From positions 496,001 to 560,000 of the forward strand of contig CP042428.1 in NCBI GenBank assembly GCA_024207135.1: DNA of 64,000 bases, written 5' to 3'. Shown one piece after another: positions 18,684 through 26,898 of the stretch. The DNA is from Arthrobacter sp. C2 (lineage in GTDB: Bacteria > Actinomycetota > Actinomycetes > Actinomycetales > Micrococcaceae). The notes beneath the pieces were generated by a model, which was given only the letters and a program-made list of their open reading frames with translations, was not told the origin of the DNA and made no database searches. Position 1 is the first letter of the stretch. Every line of letters starts with the position of its first letter. The translations under genes and the position numbers were made by a program.

Positions 18684-18906
18684 AGGCATCACGACGTCGA
18701 CCCGGCCATCACCGGCGAGTCCTTGGAAGAACGGCAACCTTGCCCACGCGGGGAAGCCAAGTAGAACCAAGCGGGTAAGCCCGTCACAGCAGTCAACGAG
18801 CGGCCCGATCCGGCCCCGGGGCATCCCGGGCGGAGAAGGCAAGCGGGGTGGTACCGCGAGGTGGAGTATCCGCATACTTGACCATCGTCCCTGTGTTGGA
18901 GAACGC
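18684..18906 (+). ncRNA. T-box leader of ileS (short stem I, actinobacterial type)
   Basis: The conserved T-box core GGTGGTACCGCG lies within 18845-18860, with UGGU complementary to the ACCA end of uncharged tRNA. Upstream, GCC-ATC-ACCGGCGAG puts an isoleucine codon (ATC, 18708-18710) where actinobacterial ileS leaders carry the specifier. GGAAGAACGG follows, as in those leaders. The short distance from the start to the specifier fits the ultrashort stem I class. There is no terminator T-run before the ileS ATG (18947), so control is probably at translation initiation by sequestering the Shine-Dalgarno. Exact ends are approximate. Confidence 0.88.
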
Positions 18907-18946
18907 CTAAGCGCCCACGCGCCTTCGATCACCAGGACTGCCGCAG

Positions 18947-21900
18947 ATGACCAGCTACCCCAAGGCCTCGACCGACCCCCATGGCGTGACGCCATCCTCT
19001 CCCCGTTTCCCGGAGATCGAGGAACGGGTCCTTTCCTACTGGAAGGACGACGAAACCTTCCAGGCCTCCATCGACGGCCGCGATGCCGGCGTCGACGGTG
19101 CCAACGAGTTCGTCTTCTACGACGGCCCCCCCTTTGCCAACGGCCTGCCGCACTACGGCCACCTGCTCACCGGGTACGTCAAGGACATGGTCGCCCGCTA
19201 CCAGACCCAGCGCGGGTCGCGCGTGGAGCGCCGCTTCGGCTGGGACACCCACGGGCTGCCTGCAGAGCTCGAGGCCATGAAGCAGCTGGGCATGAGCGAC
19301 AAGGTCCAGATCGAGGCCATGGGCATCGACAAGTTCAACGACGCCTGCCGCACCTCGGTGATGAAGTACGCCGGTGAATGGCAGGACTACGTCACCCGCC
19401 AGGCACGCTGGGTCGACTTCGAGAACGACTACAAGACGCTGAACGTCGAGTACATGGAATCGGTCATCTGGGCCTTCAAGCGGCTGCACGACAAGGGCCT
19501 GACCTACAAGGGCTTCCGCGTGCTGCCGTACTGCTGGAAGGACGAGACCCCGCTGTCCAACCACGAGCTGCGCATGGACGACGACGTCTACAAGGACCGC
19601 CAGGACCAGACCGTCACCGTCTCCTTCCCGCTGCTGGCCGGTGAATCCGAGATCTCCAAGGAACTCGCCGGCGTGCAGGCTCTGGCCTGGACCACCACCC
19701 CGTGGACGCTGCCGACCAACCTGGCCCTGGCCGTGGGACCGGACGTCGTCTACGCGGTGCTGCCGGCCGGCGAAAACGGCGTGAAGGACTCCAACGCCAC
19801 CGGCAGCTTCATGCTGGCCGAGGACCTGCTCGGCGCCTACGCCAAGGACCTGGGCTACGCCGACGCCGACGCCGCGAAGGAAGCGGTCACCGGCCGCTAC
19901 ACCGGCAAGGACCTGGCGGGCATCAGGTACGCACCGCTCTGGGACACCTTCACCGACACCGAGACCTGGGGGACCGCCAACGCCTGGCAGCTGCTGGTCG
20001 CCGACTACGTCACCACCACCGACGGCACCGGCATCGTCCACCAGGCCCCCGCCTACGGCGAAGAAGACCAGAAGATCTGCGAATCCGCCGGCATCCCGGT
20101 GATCCTCTCGATCGACGAGGGCGCGAAGTTCCTGCCGCTGTTCAAGGGCGGGGAGCTGGCCGAAATCGTCGGCGTGCAGGTCTTCGAGGCCAACAAGGCC
20201 ATCACCAACGTCCTGAAGAACGATGCGCGCCTGATCAAGCAGGCCTCCTTCGAACACTCCTACCCGCACTGCTGGCGTTGCCGCACCCCGCTGATCTACC
20301 GCGCGATCTCCTCCTGGTACGTCGAGGTCACCAAGGTCAAGGACCGGATGCTGGAGCTGAACCAGCAGATCAACTGGATCCCGGAGAACGTGAAGGACGG
20401 CCAGTTCGGCAAGTGGCTGGCCAACGCCCGGGACTGGTCGATCAGCCGCAACCGCTACTGGGGATCCCCGATCCCGGTGTGGGAATGCGACGGCGCCGAG
20501 TGCACCCACCGCGAGGTCTACGGCTCGCTGGCGGAAATCAAGGCGGCCTTCGGGCGCCTGCCGCTGAACCACGAGGGACAGCCCGATTTGCACCGCCCGT
20601 TCATCGACGACCTGGCCAAGGCGCACGAGGGCTGCGCCGATAACGGCACGCTGCGCCGCGTCGAGGACGTGCTGGATGTGTGGTTCGACTCCGGGTCGAT
20701 GCCCTACGCCCAGGCGCACTACCCGTTCGAGAACAAGGAATGGTTCGACACCCACCACCCGGCGGACTTCATCGTCGAGTACATCGGGCAGACCCGCGGC
20801 TGGTTCTACACCATGCACGTGCTCTCCACCGCGCTCTTTGACCGTCCCGCCTACAAGAACGTGATCAGCCACGGCATCGTGCTGGGCAGTGACGGGCAGA
20901 AGATGTCCAAGTCGCTGAAGAACTACCCGGACGTCAACGAGGTCCTGGACCGCGACGGCTCCGATGCGATGCGCTGGTTCCTGCTCTCCTCCCCGATCCT
21001 GCGCGGCGGCAACCTGGTCGTCACCGAGCAGGGCATCCGCGAGGGCGTGCGCCAGGTGCTGCTGCCCATGTGGAACGTCTGGCACTTCTTCTGCCTGTAC
21101 ACCAACGCCGCGAACCACGGCGCCGGCTACCAGGCGAAGTTGACCTACTCGGCCGCGGACCCGCTGGATGCGTACATGCTCGCGGCCACCGGGGACCTGG
21201 TCCGCGAGACCACCGCGAAGCTGGATGCCTACGACATCTCCGACGCCGCCGAGACCATCCGGGCATACATGGACACGCTGACCAACTGGTACGTGCGCCG
21301 AAGCCGCCAGCGCTTCTTCGACGAGGACACCAGCGCCTTCGACACCCTGTACACCGCACTGGAGACCCTGACCCGCGTCAGCGCCCCGCTGCTGCCGCTG
21401 GCGAGCGAGGAAATCTGGCGCGGCCTGACCGGCGGGCGCTCGGTGCACCTGGCCAACTGGCCCGACGCGGAGCTCTTCGGCCGCAACGACGAGTTGGTCG
21501 CGGCCATGGAAACCACCCGCAAGATCGCCTCGGTGGGCTCCTCGCTGCGCAAGGCCGCGAACCTGCGCGTGCGCCTGCCGCTGGCCGGGATGACCGTCGC
21601 GGTGCCCGGTGCCGCGGCGCTGGAGGGCACCTTCGCGAGCATCATCGCCGACGAGCTGAACCTGCGCTCGCTCACCCTCATCGACGCGGCCGATGCCGAC
21701 GCCTCCGAGTACGGCATCAGCCAGCGCCTGGTGGTCAACGCCCGGGCCGCCGGCCCGCGCCTGGGCAAGAACGTGCAGCTGGCGATCAAGGGCGCCAAGT
21801 CCGGGGACTGGTCGGTGGACGACGCCGGAACGGTCACCGCCGGCGGCCTGGCCCTGGAGGAGCACGAATACACGCTCGAAACCGTCGTGGAAGCCACCGA

Positions 21901-22252
21901 GGGCGAGGAGAAGATCGCCGCCGCGGTGCTGCCCGGCGGGGGCTTCCTGGTGCTTGACACCGAAGTCACCCCGGAGCTCGCGGCGGAGGGAACTGCCCGG
22001 GACATGATCCGTGCCATCCAGTCCGCCCGCAAGGACGCGGACCTGCAGGTCAGCGACCGCATCCGCACCGAAATCACCGCCGACGCCGCAACCGTGGCAG
22101 CACTGCACGCCAACGCCGAACTGATCAAGGGCGAAACGCTCAGCACCGGGCTGGTCCTGGTCACCGGGGACGACGGGATGGCACCCGCCGTCAGCGTCGA
22201 AACCGTGGCCGAGGCCGAAGCCGCCGACAAGGAAATGGGACCCACCACATGA
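18947..22252 (+). CDS. ileS: Isoleucyl-tRNA synthetase
   Basis: A 1101-aa class I synthetase charging tRNA-Ile. The HIGH-type motif is HYGH (69-72) in a GPPFANGLPHYGH context, and KMSKS is at 652-656. The GLPHYGH form belongs to the eukaryote-like (type 2) IleS clade, which is generally less sensitive to mupirocin. The editing CP1 insert with TTPWTLPTN is present. Its start is ATG 18947 after AGGA. It is preceded by a T-box leader and overlaps folC by 4 bp, so ileS-folC-DUF4233-ndk looks like one operon. Confidence 0.97.
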   Translation: MTSYPKASTDPHGVTPSSPRFPEIEERVLSYWKDDETFQASIDGRDAGVDGANEFVFYDGPPFANGLPHYGHLLTGYVKDMVARYQTQRGSRVERRFGWDTHGLPAELEAMKQLGMSDKVQIEAMGIDKFNDACRTSVMKYAGEWQDYVTRQARWVDFENDYKTLNVEYMESVIWAFKRLHDKGLTYKGFRVLPYCWKDETPLSNHELRMDDDVYKDRQDQTVTVSFPLLAGESEISKELAGVQALAWTTTPWTLPTNLALAVGPDVVYAVLPAGENGVKDSNATGSFMLAEDLLGAYAKDLGYADADAAKEAVTGRYTGKDLAGIRYAPLWDTFTDTETWGTANAWQLLVADYVTTTDGTGIVHQAPAYGEEDQKICESAGIPVILSIDEGAKFLPLFKGGELAEIVGVQVFEANKAITNVLKNDARLIKQASFEHSYPHCWRCRTPLIYRAISSWYVEVTKVKDRMLELNQQINWIPENVKDGQFGKWLANARDWSISRNRYWGSPIPVWECDGAECTHREVYGSLAEIKAAFGRLPLNHEGQPDLHRPFIDDLAKAHEGCADNGTLRRVEDVLDVWFDSGSMPYAQAHYPFENKEWFDTHHPADFIVEYIGQTRGWFYTMHVLSTALFDRPAYKNVISHGIVLGSDGQKMSKSLKNYPDVNEVLDRDGSDAMRWFLLSSPILRGGNLVVTEQGIREGVRQVLLPMWNVWHFFCLYTNAANHGAGYQAKLTYSAADPLDAYMLAATGDLVRETTAKLDAYDISDAAETIRAYMDTLTNWYVRRSRQRFFDEDTSAFDTLYTALETLTRVSAPLLPLASEEIWRGLTGGRSVHLANWPDAELFGRNDELVAAMETTRKIASVGSSLRKAANLRVRLPLAGMTVAVPGAAALEGTFASIIADELNLRSLTLIDAADADASEYGISQRLVVNARAAGPRLGKNVQLAIKGAKSGDWSVDDAGTVTAGGLALEEHEYTLETVVEATEGEEKIAAAVLPGGGFLVLDTEVTPELAAEGTARDMIRAIQSARKDADLQVSDRIRTEITADAATVAALHANAELIKGETLSTGLVLVTGDDGMAPAVSVETVAEAEAADKEMGPTT

Positions 22253-23613
22253 GCAACACCTTTGACAGGTTCTCCGTGGAGAGCGTGTACGCCGAGCTGC
22301 TGGCCCGCGCCCCGGAGAACAAGATCGAACCGCGCATGGAGCCGATGCGCCGGGCCATGGAGATCCTCGGGGAGCCGAACAAGGCCTTCCCGATCATCCA
22401 CGTCACCGGCACCAACGGCAAGACTTCCACCGCGCGGATGATCGAATCGCTGCTGCGCGCCCACGACCTGCGCACCGGGCGCTATTCCTCCCCGCACCTG
22501 GTCTCGGTCACCGAGCGCATCGCGATCGACGGCGAGTCCGTTGACGATGAGACGTTCGTGCGGATCTGGGACGAGATCCGCCCCTACCTGCAGATCGTCG
22601 ACGACGAGCTCACCGCGGCGGGCGAGAACCGGCTGACCTACTTCGAGGCCGTGACCATCCTGGGGTTCGCGGTCTTCGCCGACACCCCGGTGGACGTGGC
22701 GATCATCGAGGTCGGCCTGGGCGGGATCACCGACGCCACCAACGTCGGCGACGGCCAGGTCTCGGTCATCACCCCGATCTCGCTGGACCACACCGACCTG
22801 CTGGGCGACACCACCGAGCTGATCGCCCTGGAAAAGGCGGGGATCATCAAGCCCGGCGGGTTTCTGGTCTCCTCCGCGCAGCCGGCCGATGCCGCGCAGG
22901 TGCTGCTGGACAAGGCCCTCGAACTCGAGGTGCCGTACCGCTTCGAGGGCGTCGAGTTCGGCGTCGAGAACCGCACGGTCGCCGTCGGCGGCCAGCAGCT
23001 GGACATCCAGGGCCTGGCCGGGCGCTACCCGGGCATCCTGCTGCCGCTGCACGGCGAGCACCAGGCGCAGAACGCCGCCGTCGCCCTGGCCGCGGTGGAG
23101 GCGTTCATCGGCGGCGGGGAAACCGCGCTGAACCACGATTTGGTGATGGAGGGCTTCGGCGCCGCCACCAGTCCCGGGCGCCTGGAGGTCATCCGCAAGG
23201 CCCCCACGGTGCTGCTCGATGCCGGGCACAACCCCGACGGCATCCGCGCCTCGGCGGCCGCGGTGAAGGAGTCCTTCGGCTTCTCCACGCTGGTGCTGGT
23301 CATCGGGATCCTTGCCGAAAAGGACGCCCCGGCCATGCTGGCGCAGCTGCGCGAGGACTACCTGGACCTCACCGAGGACATCTGCATCACCCAGTCCAAT
23401 TCGCCGCGCGCCATCCCCGCCGGGGAACTGGCCGCCATGGCGCTGGAGGCCGGATTCAACGAGGAGGACATCTTCGTGACCGAACGCCTTGACGACGCCC
23501 TGGAATGGGCCGTCGGGCGCGCCGAGGCCTCCGAGGACTTCGGCGGCGGGGTGCTGGTCACCGGGTCCATCACGCTGGTCGGCGAGGCCCGCATGCTGCT
23601 GGGAGGGAAGTAG
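22249..23613 (+). CDS. folC: Bifunctional folylpolyglutamate synthase/dihydrofolate synthase
   Basis: A 454-aa Mur-ligase-fold enzyme that adds glutamate to dihydropteroate and folates. The ATP loop GTNGKTS is at 54-60. Other family motifs include SPHLVSVTERI, the VDVAIIEVGLGG segment, and DAGHNPDGIRA in the C-terminal domain. Its ATG overlaps the ileS TGA, so its expression probably follows isoleucyl-tRNA charging through the T-box. It is followed 5 bp later by the DUF4233 gene. Confidence 0.94.
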   Translation: MSNTFDRFSVESVYAELLARAPENKIEPRMEPMRRAMEILGEPNKAFPIIHVTGTNGKTSTARMIESLLRAHDLRTGRYSSPHLVSVTERIAIDGESVDDETFVRIWDEIRPYLQIVDDELTAAGENRLTYFEAVTILGFAVFADTPVDVAIIEVGLGGITDATNVGDGQVSVITPISLDHTDLLGDTTELIALEKAGIIKPGGFLVSSAQPADAAQVLLDKALELEVPYRFEGVEFGVENRTVAVGGQQLDIQGLAGRYPGILLPLHGEHQAQNAAVALAAVEAFIGGGETALNHDLVMEGFGAATSPGRLEVIRKAPTVLLDAGHNPDGIRASAAAVKESFGFSTLVLVIGILAEKDAPAMLAQLREDYLDLTEDICITQSNSPRAIPAGELAAMALEAGFNEEDIFVTERLDDALEWAVGRAEASEDFGGGVLVTGSITLVGEARMLLGGK

Positions 23614-23618
23614 GAACC

Positions 23619-24080
23619 ATGGCGAAAATGACCAAGGCGCAACGCGAATGGCGCCCCGGGATGCCCAAGAAGCCGCGCTCGACCCGTGTGATGTTCGCCT
23701 CCACGGTGCTCACGCTCGAGGCGTTCCTGGTGATCTTCGTGGCGCTGGCCGTCTTCGGGCTGAACCGCGACACGCTCTCCCCGGTGCTGGTCCTCGGCAT
23801 CGGCGCGGTGGTCGCCTTGGCGTGCATCTTCACCTGCGCGCTGCTGAAAAAACCGCTGGGATACGCGATCGGATGGGGGCTGCAGCTGCTGCTGATCCTC
23901 TCCGGGTTCCTGTTGACCTCGATGTTCTTCATCGGTGCGGCCTTCGCCGCGACCTGGTGGTACGCGGTCACCAAGGGCCGGGCCCTGGACCTGGAAACGG
24001 CCCGCCGGGCGCGCGAGCAGGAAGCCTGGGACGCGGCGCACCCGCGGGAAGATCCCGGCGCACCGGGTGCCCAACCGTAG
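23619..24080 (+). CDS. DUF4233 membrane protein
   Basis: A 153-aa protein with a basic N-terminus (MAKMTKAQREW, about 25 residues), four hydrophobic segments (roughly 27-47, 55-74, 80-100 and 102-117) and a charged, helical C-terminus. DUF4233 genes sit between folC and ndk in many actinobacteria, as here. The function is unknown. It starts 5 bp after the folC stop, with GGAGGGAAGTAGGA upstream of the ATG. Confidence 0.88.
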   Translation: MAKMTKAQREWRPGMPKKPRSTRVMFASTVLTLEAFLVIFVALAVFGLNRDTLSPVLVLGIGAVVALACIFTCALLKKPLGYAIGWGLQLLLILSGFLLTSMFFIGAAFAATWWYAVTKGRALDLETARRAREQEAWDAAHPREDPGAPGAQP

Positions 24081-24130
24081 AATCAAGACCAACGACCATT
24101 TGCAGCACACAGAACGAAGGAGCCGCCTCC

Positions 24131-24547
24131 ATGGCCATTGAACGCACCCTGATCCTGATCAAGCCCGACGGCGTCAAGCGCCAGCTGACCGGGCAGATCC
24201 TTTCCCGCATCGAAGCCAAGGGCTACGTGATCTCCGAGCTCAAGCAGGTTTCCGCCACCCGCGAACTGCTCGAGGCGCACTACGAGGAGCACGTGGGCAA
24301 GCCGTTCTACGAGCCGCTGGTCGAATTCATGCTTTCGGGCCCGCTCGTGGCGATCGTCGCCGAGGGCCAGAACGTGATCCCCGGCTTCCGCTCGCTGGCC
24401 GGCACCACGGACCCGACCACCGCGGCCCCGGGCACCATCCGCGGGGACCTGGGCCGCGACTGGGGCCTGAAGGTCCAGCAGAACCTGGTCCACGGTTCGG
24501 ACTCGGTCGAGTCCGCCGCACGCGAAATCGGCATCTGGTTCGCCTAG
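24131..24547 (+). CDS. ndk: Nucleoside diphosphate kinase
   Basis: A 138-aa enzyme balancing nucleoside triphosphate pools by phosphate transfer through His121 in NLVHGSDS. The family core TLILIKPDGVKR (6-17) and AAPGTIRGD are intact. The Kpn-loop region reads NVIPGFRSLAGTTDP, slightly unlike the common form. AAGGAG lies 9 bp before the ATG. It is the last gene of the ileS operon and is followed by a strong terminator. Confidence 0.95.
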   Translation: MAIERTLILIKPDGVKRQLTGQILSRIEAKGYVISELKQVSATRELLEAHYEEHVGKPFYEPLVEFMLSGPLVAIVAEGQNVIPGFRSLAGTTDPTTAAPGTIRGDLGRDWGLKVQQNLVHGSDSVESAAREIGIWFA

Positions 24548-24576
24548 TACCGAGGCGCCGACCCGGCGCCGCAGCG

Positions 24577-24627
24577 GGGTCCGGCCCGCGGCCTTCCACC
24601 AAGGAAGGCCGCGACCCGGACCCTTTT
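24577..24627 (+). terminator. Rho-independent terminator after ndk
   Basis: A 21-bp stem (24577-24597 with 24603-24623) has two mismatched positions, an ACCAA loop and TTTT directly after. It ends the ileS-folC-DUF4233-ndk unit. Confidence 0.9.
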
Positions 24628-24746
24628 GCGTGGGCGGGGACCGACTCGGCGGCCGCATTCGTGCTTATGGACAGATGAACCGGGGATTCCGGGAGGTTGA
24701 AGACCACAGGGGAAGTGGCGTGGAACCGTCGACGGGCAACAGTCCA

Positions 24747-25242
24747 ATGAAGCAGGGCGGGCACGCAGCGGCCCGCGGTTCTCGGGTGGTCGGTGCCCTG
24801 GGGGCCGGCGCGTTGCTGCTTGCCGGGTGCGCCCAGGGCACACTGGCCCAAACGCCGCAGGCGGACCTGCGGCCGTTGCTGGGGGCCATCGAGGCCTCCG
24901 CGACTCGCAGCGCATCCCTTGGGGGAGGTCTGTGGGCAGGCGCAGGACTTCGACCGGGCCGTGGCCATCTGTCCCTACATGGACCCGGACGACGTCGTCA
25001 GGGCACTGGGGTTCGAGTGGGAGGCGGCGGCCGCCCTGCCCCTGCAGCGCGAAGGACGCGGCGGCCTGCTGCTGGCCCGGGACGCGGGCGTCGTTGCGAC
25101 CCTGCTGGTGGACAGGACGGAACTGGATTTCTGTTCCACGCCGGATGCCGCGGGAGCCCGGATCGAGCCCGGGCGGGTCCTGGGGTTCACGCCCGGGCCC
25201 GGCCCCACCTGGGATGCCGGCTGGAATGGCACGCTTCGGTAG
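24747..25242 (+). pseudogene. Lipoprotein gene with apparent frameshift
   Basis: The first part, from ATG 24747, encodes a clean lipoprotein signal peptide (basic start, hydrophobic stretch, LLLAGC lipobox with Cys28) and runs on to about 24920. The rest of a plausible protein (EVCGQAQDFDRAV, CPYMDPDDVVRALGFE, closing WDAGWNGTLR, stop 25242) is in the +1 frame. The frames meet at the run of five Gs near 24920. Dropping one G would give a single product of about 165 aa. The protein is not recognised. It may be a real decayed gene, a phase-variable tract or a sequencing error. Confidence 0.55.
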
Positions 25243-25252
25243 GTGCGCCCGT

Positions 25253-25696
25253 TCAGGCCTTGGCGCCGCGGGCGCGCAGCAGGCCTCCGGCCACCAGGTC
25301 GATGCCAAGGGCCAGCGCGGTCCCGAGGCCGTAGGCGAGCAGGTCCAGCGGAACGAAGGTGGTGCCCAGCACCAGCCGCACCGGAGGGAAAAGTGCGGCG
25401 AGGTCCGCCGGGATGTCGGTGAGCTGCAGCAGCTCGATGAGCACGCAGAACACCAGGGCCGCCAGCGCGTTGGCCACGTGCCCGGCGCGCGGGCGCAGGA
25501 AGGTCGCCAGCACATAGATCAGCACCGCGTAGACGACCCCGCCGGCCAAATCCGCCTCCAGCCCCGAACCGAGGAACCTGGCGCCCAGGCCCAGGGCAAT
25601 GGCCGGCAGCACGCAGGCGGCGGCGCCCAGGCGGCGGGAGCGTGCCGCCGCCGCGGGGGAGCGGCGGGCAGGCGCGGTGGCCGCGGACGCCGGCAC
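25253..25696 (-). CDS. DUF2809 family membrane protein
   Basis: A 147-aa protein if started at GTG 25696, 4 bp after the VKOR stop. An earlier GTG at 25720 would overlap VKOR by 20 bp. It has four or five membrane helices. The motif IELLQLTD in the middle and LVLGTTFVPLDLLAYGLG near the end match DUF2809, whose function is unknown. It is the second gene of a two-gene unit with VKOR, a recurrent kind of membrane pairing without a proven link. Confidence 0.7.
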   Translation of the reverse strand: MPASAATAPARRSPAAAARSRRLGAAACVLPAIALGLGARFLGSGLEADLAGGVVYAVLIYVLATFLRPRAGHVANALAALVFCVLIELLQLTDIPADLAALFPPVRLVLGTTFVPLDLLAYGLGTALALGIDLVAGGLLRARGAKA

Positions 25697-25700
25697 GGGC

Positions 25701-26330
25701 TCAGGCGCCAAAGAAGGCACCGGGGAAGCGCAGCACGACGCTGGCCGCGGTGAGCACCAGCAGAACGATGACCGCGACCCAGGTCCACTCGGCAACGGCC
25801 TTGCGCACCGGAACCGATGCCGGGATCACCCCGTGGGCGATGTTGCGGGCGGTGGTGTAGAGGAACATCGGGATCATCATCGCCCAGACGATCATGCAGT
25901 ACAGGCACAGGGCGTTGATCTCGTACAGCGCCTGGGACCAGAGCCAGATGATGAACACCATCGCCAGGGACACCCCGACCTGGACGCCGACCCAGTACCA
26001 GCGGGCAAAGCGCGCCCCGGCCAGCAGCGCCATGCCGATGGTGATCACGATGCCGAAGCCGACGATGCCCAGGAACGGGTTGGGGAAGCCCAGCAGCGCG
26101 GCCTGGGAGGATTTCATGACGGTGCCGCAGGAGACCCAGGGATTGAAGTCGCAGGAGGTGACGTAGTCGGGATTCTTGTACAGGGCGATGCGCTCGAGCA
26201 CCAGGATGCCCGAGGCGATCCAGGCCACCGCGCCGGTGAGCACCAGGAACAGGCCGAAGCCCCGTGCCTGGGCCAGGCGGGGCAGCTGCTGCTCGTTGCT
26301 TGGCGGCGCTGCGGTGTCGGACTTGCTCAT
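25701..26330 (-). CDS. Vitamin K epoxide reductase family protein (VKOR)
   Basis: A 209-aa membrane thiol oxidoreductase with five hydrophobic segments. The active-site pair is Cys142/Cys145 in LCLYC, and the partner loop cysteines are Cys60 and Cys68. In actinobacteria VKOR re-oxidises DsbA-like proteins with menaquinone, allowing disulfide formation outside the cell. No fused thioredoxin domain is present and no DsbA gene is adjacent. It is divergent from rne, separated by a 568-bp gap. Confidence 0.9.
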   Translation of the reverse strand: MSKSDTAAPPSNEQQLPRLAQARGFGLFLVLTGAVAWIASGILVLERIALYKNPDYVTSCDFNPWVSCGTVMKSSQAALLGFPNPFLGIVGFGIVITIGMALLAGARFARWYWVGVQVGVSLAMVFIIWLWSQALYEINALCLYCMIVWAMMIPMFLYTTARNIAHGVIPASVPVRKAVAEWTWVAVIVLLVLTAASVVLRFPGAFFGA

Positions 26331-26898
26331 CGGGTGCTCCCTTGTGGCTGGTGGTTCTTGCCCCGGCGCGGCCACCGGCATCCGGCACACGTGCCATGCC
26401 GGGCCGGGATTTGTTGCTGGCCCCGCTTGAAGTCTAGTGGCCGCCGCCGCCCGCGCCCATGCCCCGCGCCGCGCGTGGGACAACCGGCGGGGCAATGCCG
26501 CGGGGCGCCGTGTGTCGCCGATGTTCGGGTCGGCGGCATCCTTCGGCGTGTCGGTATGAGACAATTGCAGTGGTTGTTCGTGGATCCACAGTCTGCTTTC
26601 AACCCAACGACAGGCTTTCAAGCCCGATTGCGATGCATCTGCTGCCAAGAGACCGCCTATACGAAGGTCTTCAGCGAATACCGCGATATGGTCGCCGCAA
26701 CGTAAAGCGGCTTGCTTGGAAAAGCGCCGTTGGTCTTGCACGGATGCCGCGCCCCCATAGTTGGTAGGCGCACCCGGGCCGGGCATATCAAAGGACTTCC
26801 GCTGGGACACGCGGCCACAAGGCCCGGTCCAGCGAACCAACCAGGGGCGAGCAGCTATCTGTGGGAGCGTTCGACCCGCCGAGGAGCACTCTTTTAAC
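26331..26898 (+). other. Long gap upstream of rne; probable 5' leader
   Basis: No gene is supported in this 568-bp stretch between the divergent VKOR and rne starts. From about 26540 to 26720 the sequence is less GC-rich than its surroundings and lacks codon bias. This suggests a promoter and a leader of 200-350 nt for rne. A GAGGAG ribosome-binding site lies 13 bp before the rne ATG. A promoter could not be fixed with confidence. Confidence 0.45.

Noticed and set aside
18929-22108. 1059-aa minus-strand frame
   Set aside because: It is fully antisense to ileS, with no recognisable domain or start signal. Such long antisense frames are common over GC-rich genes.
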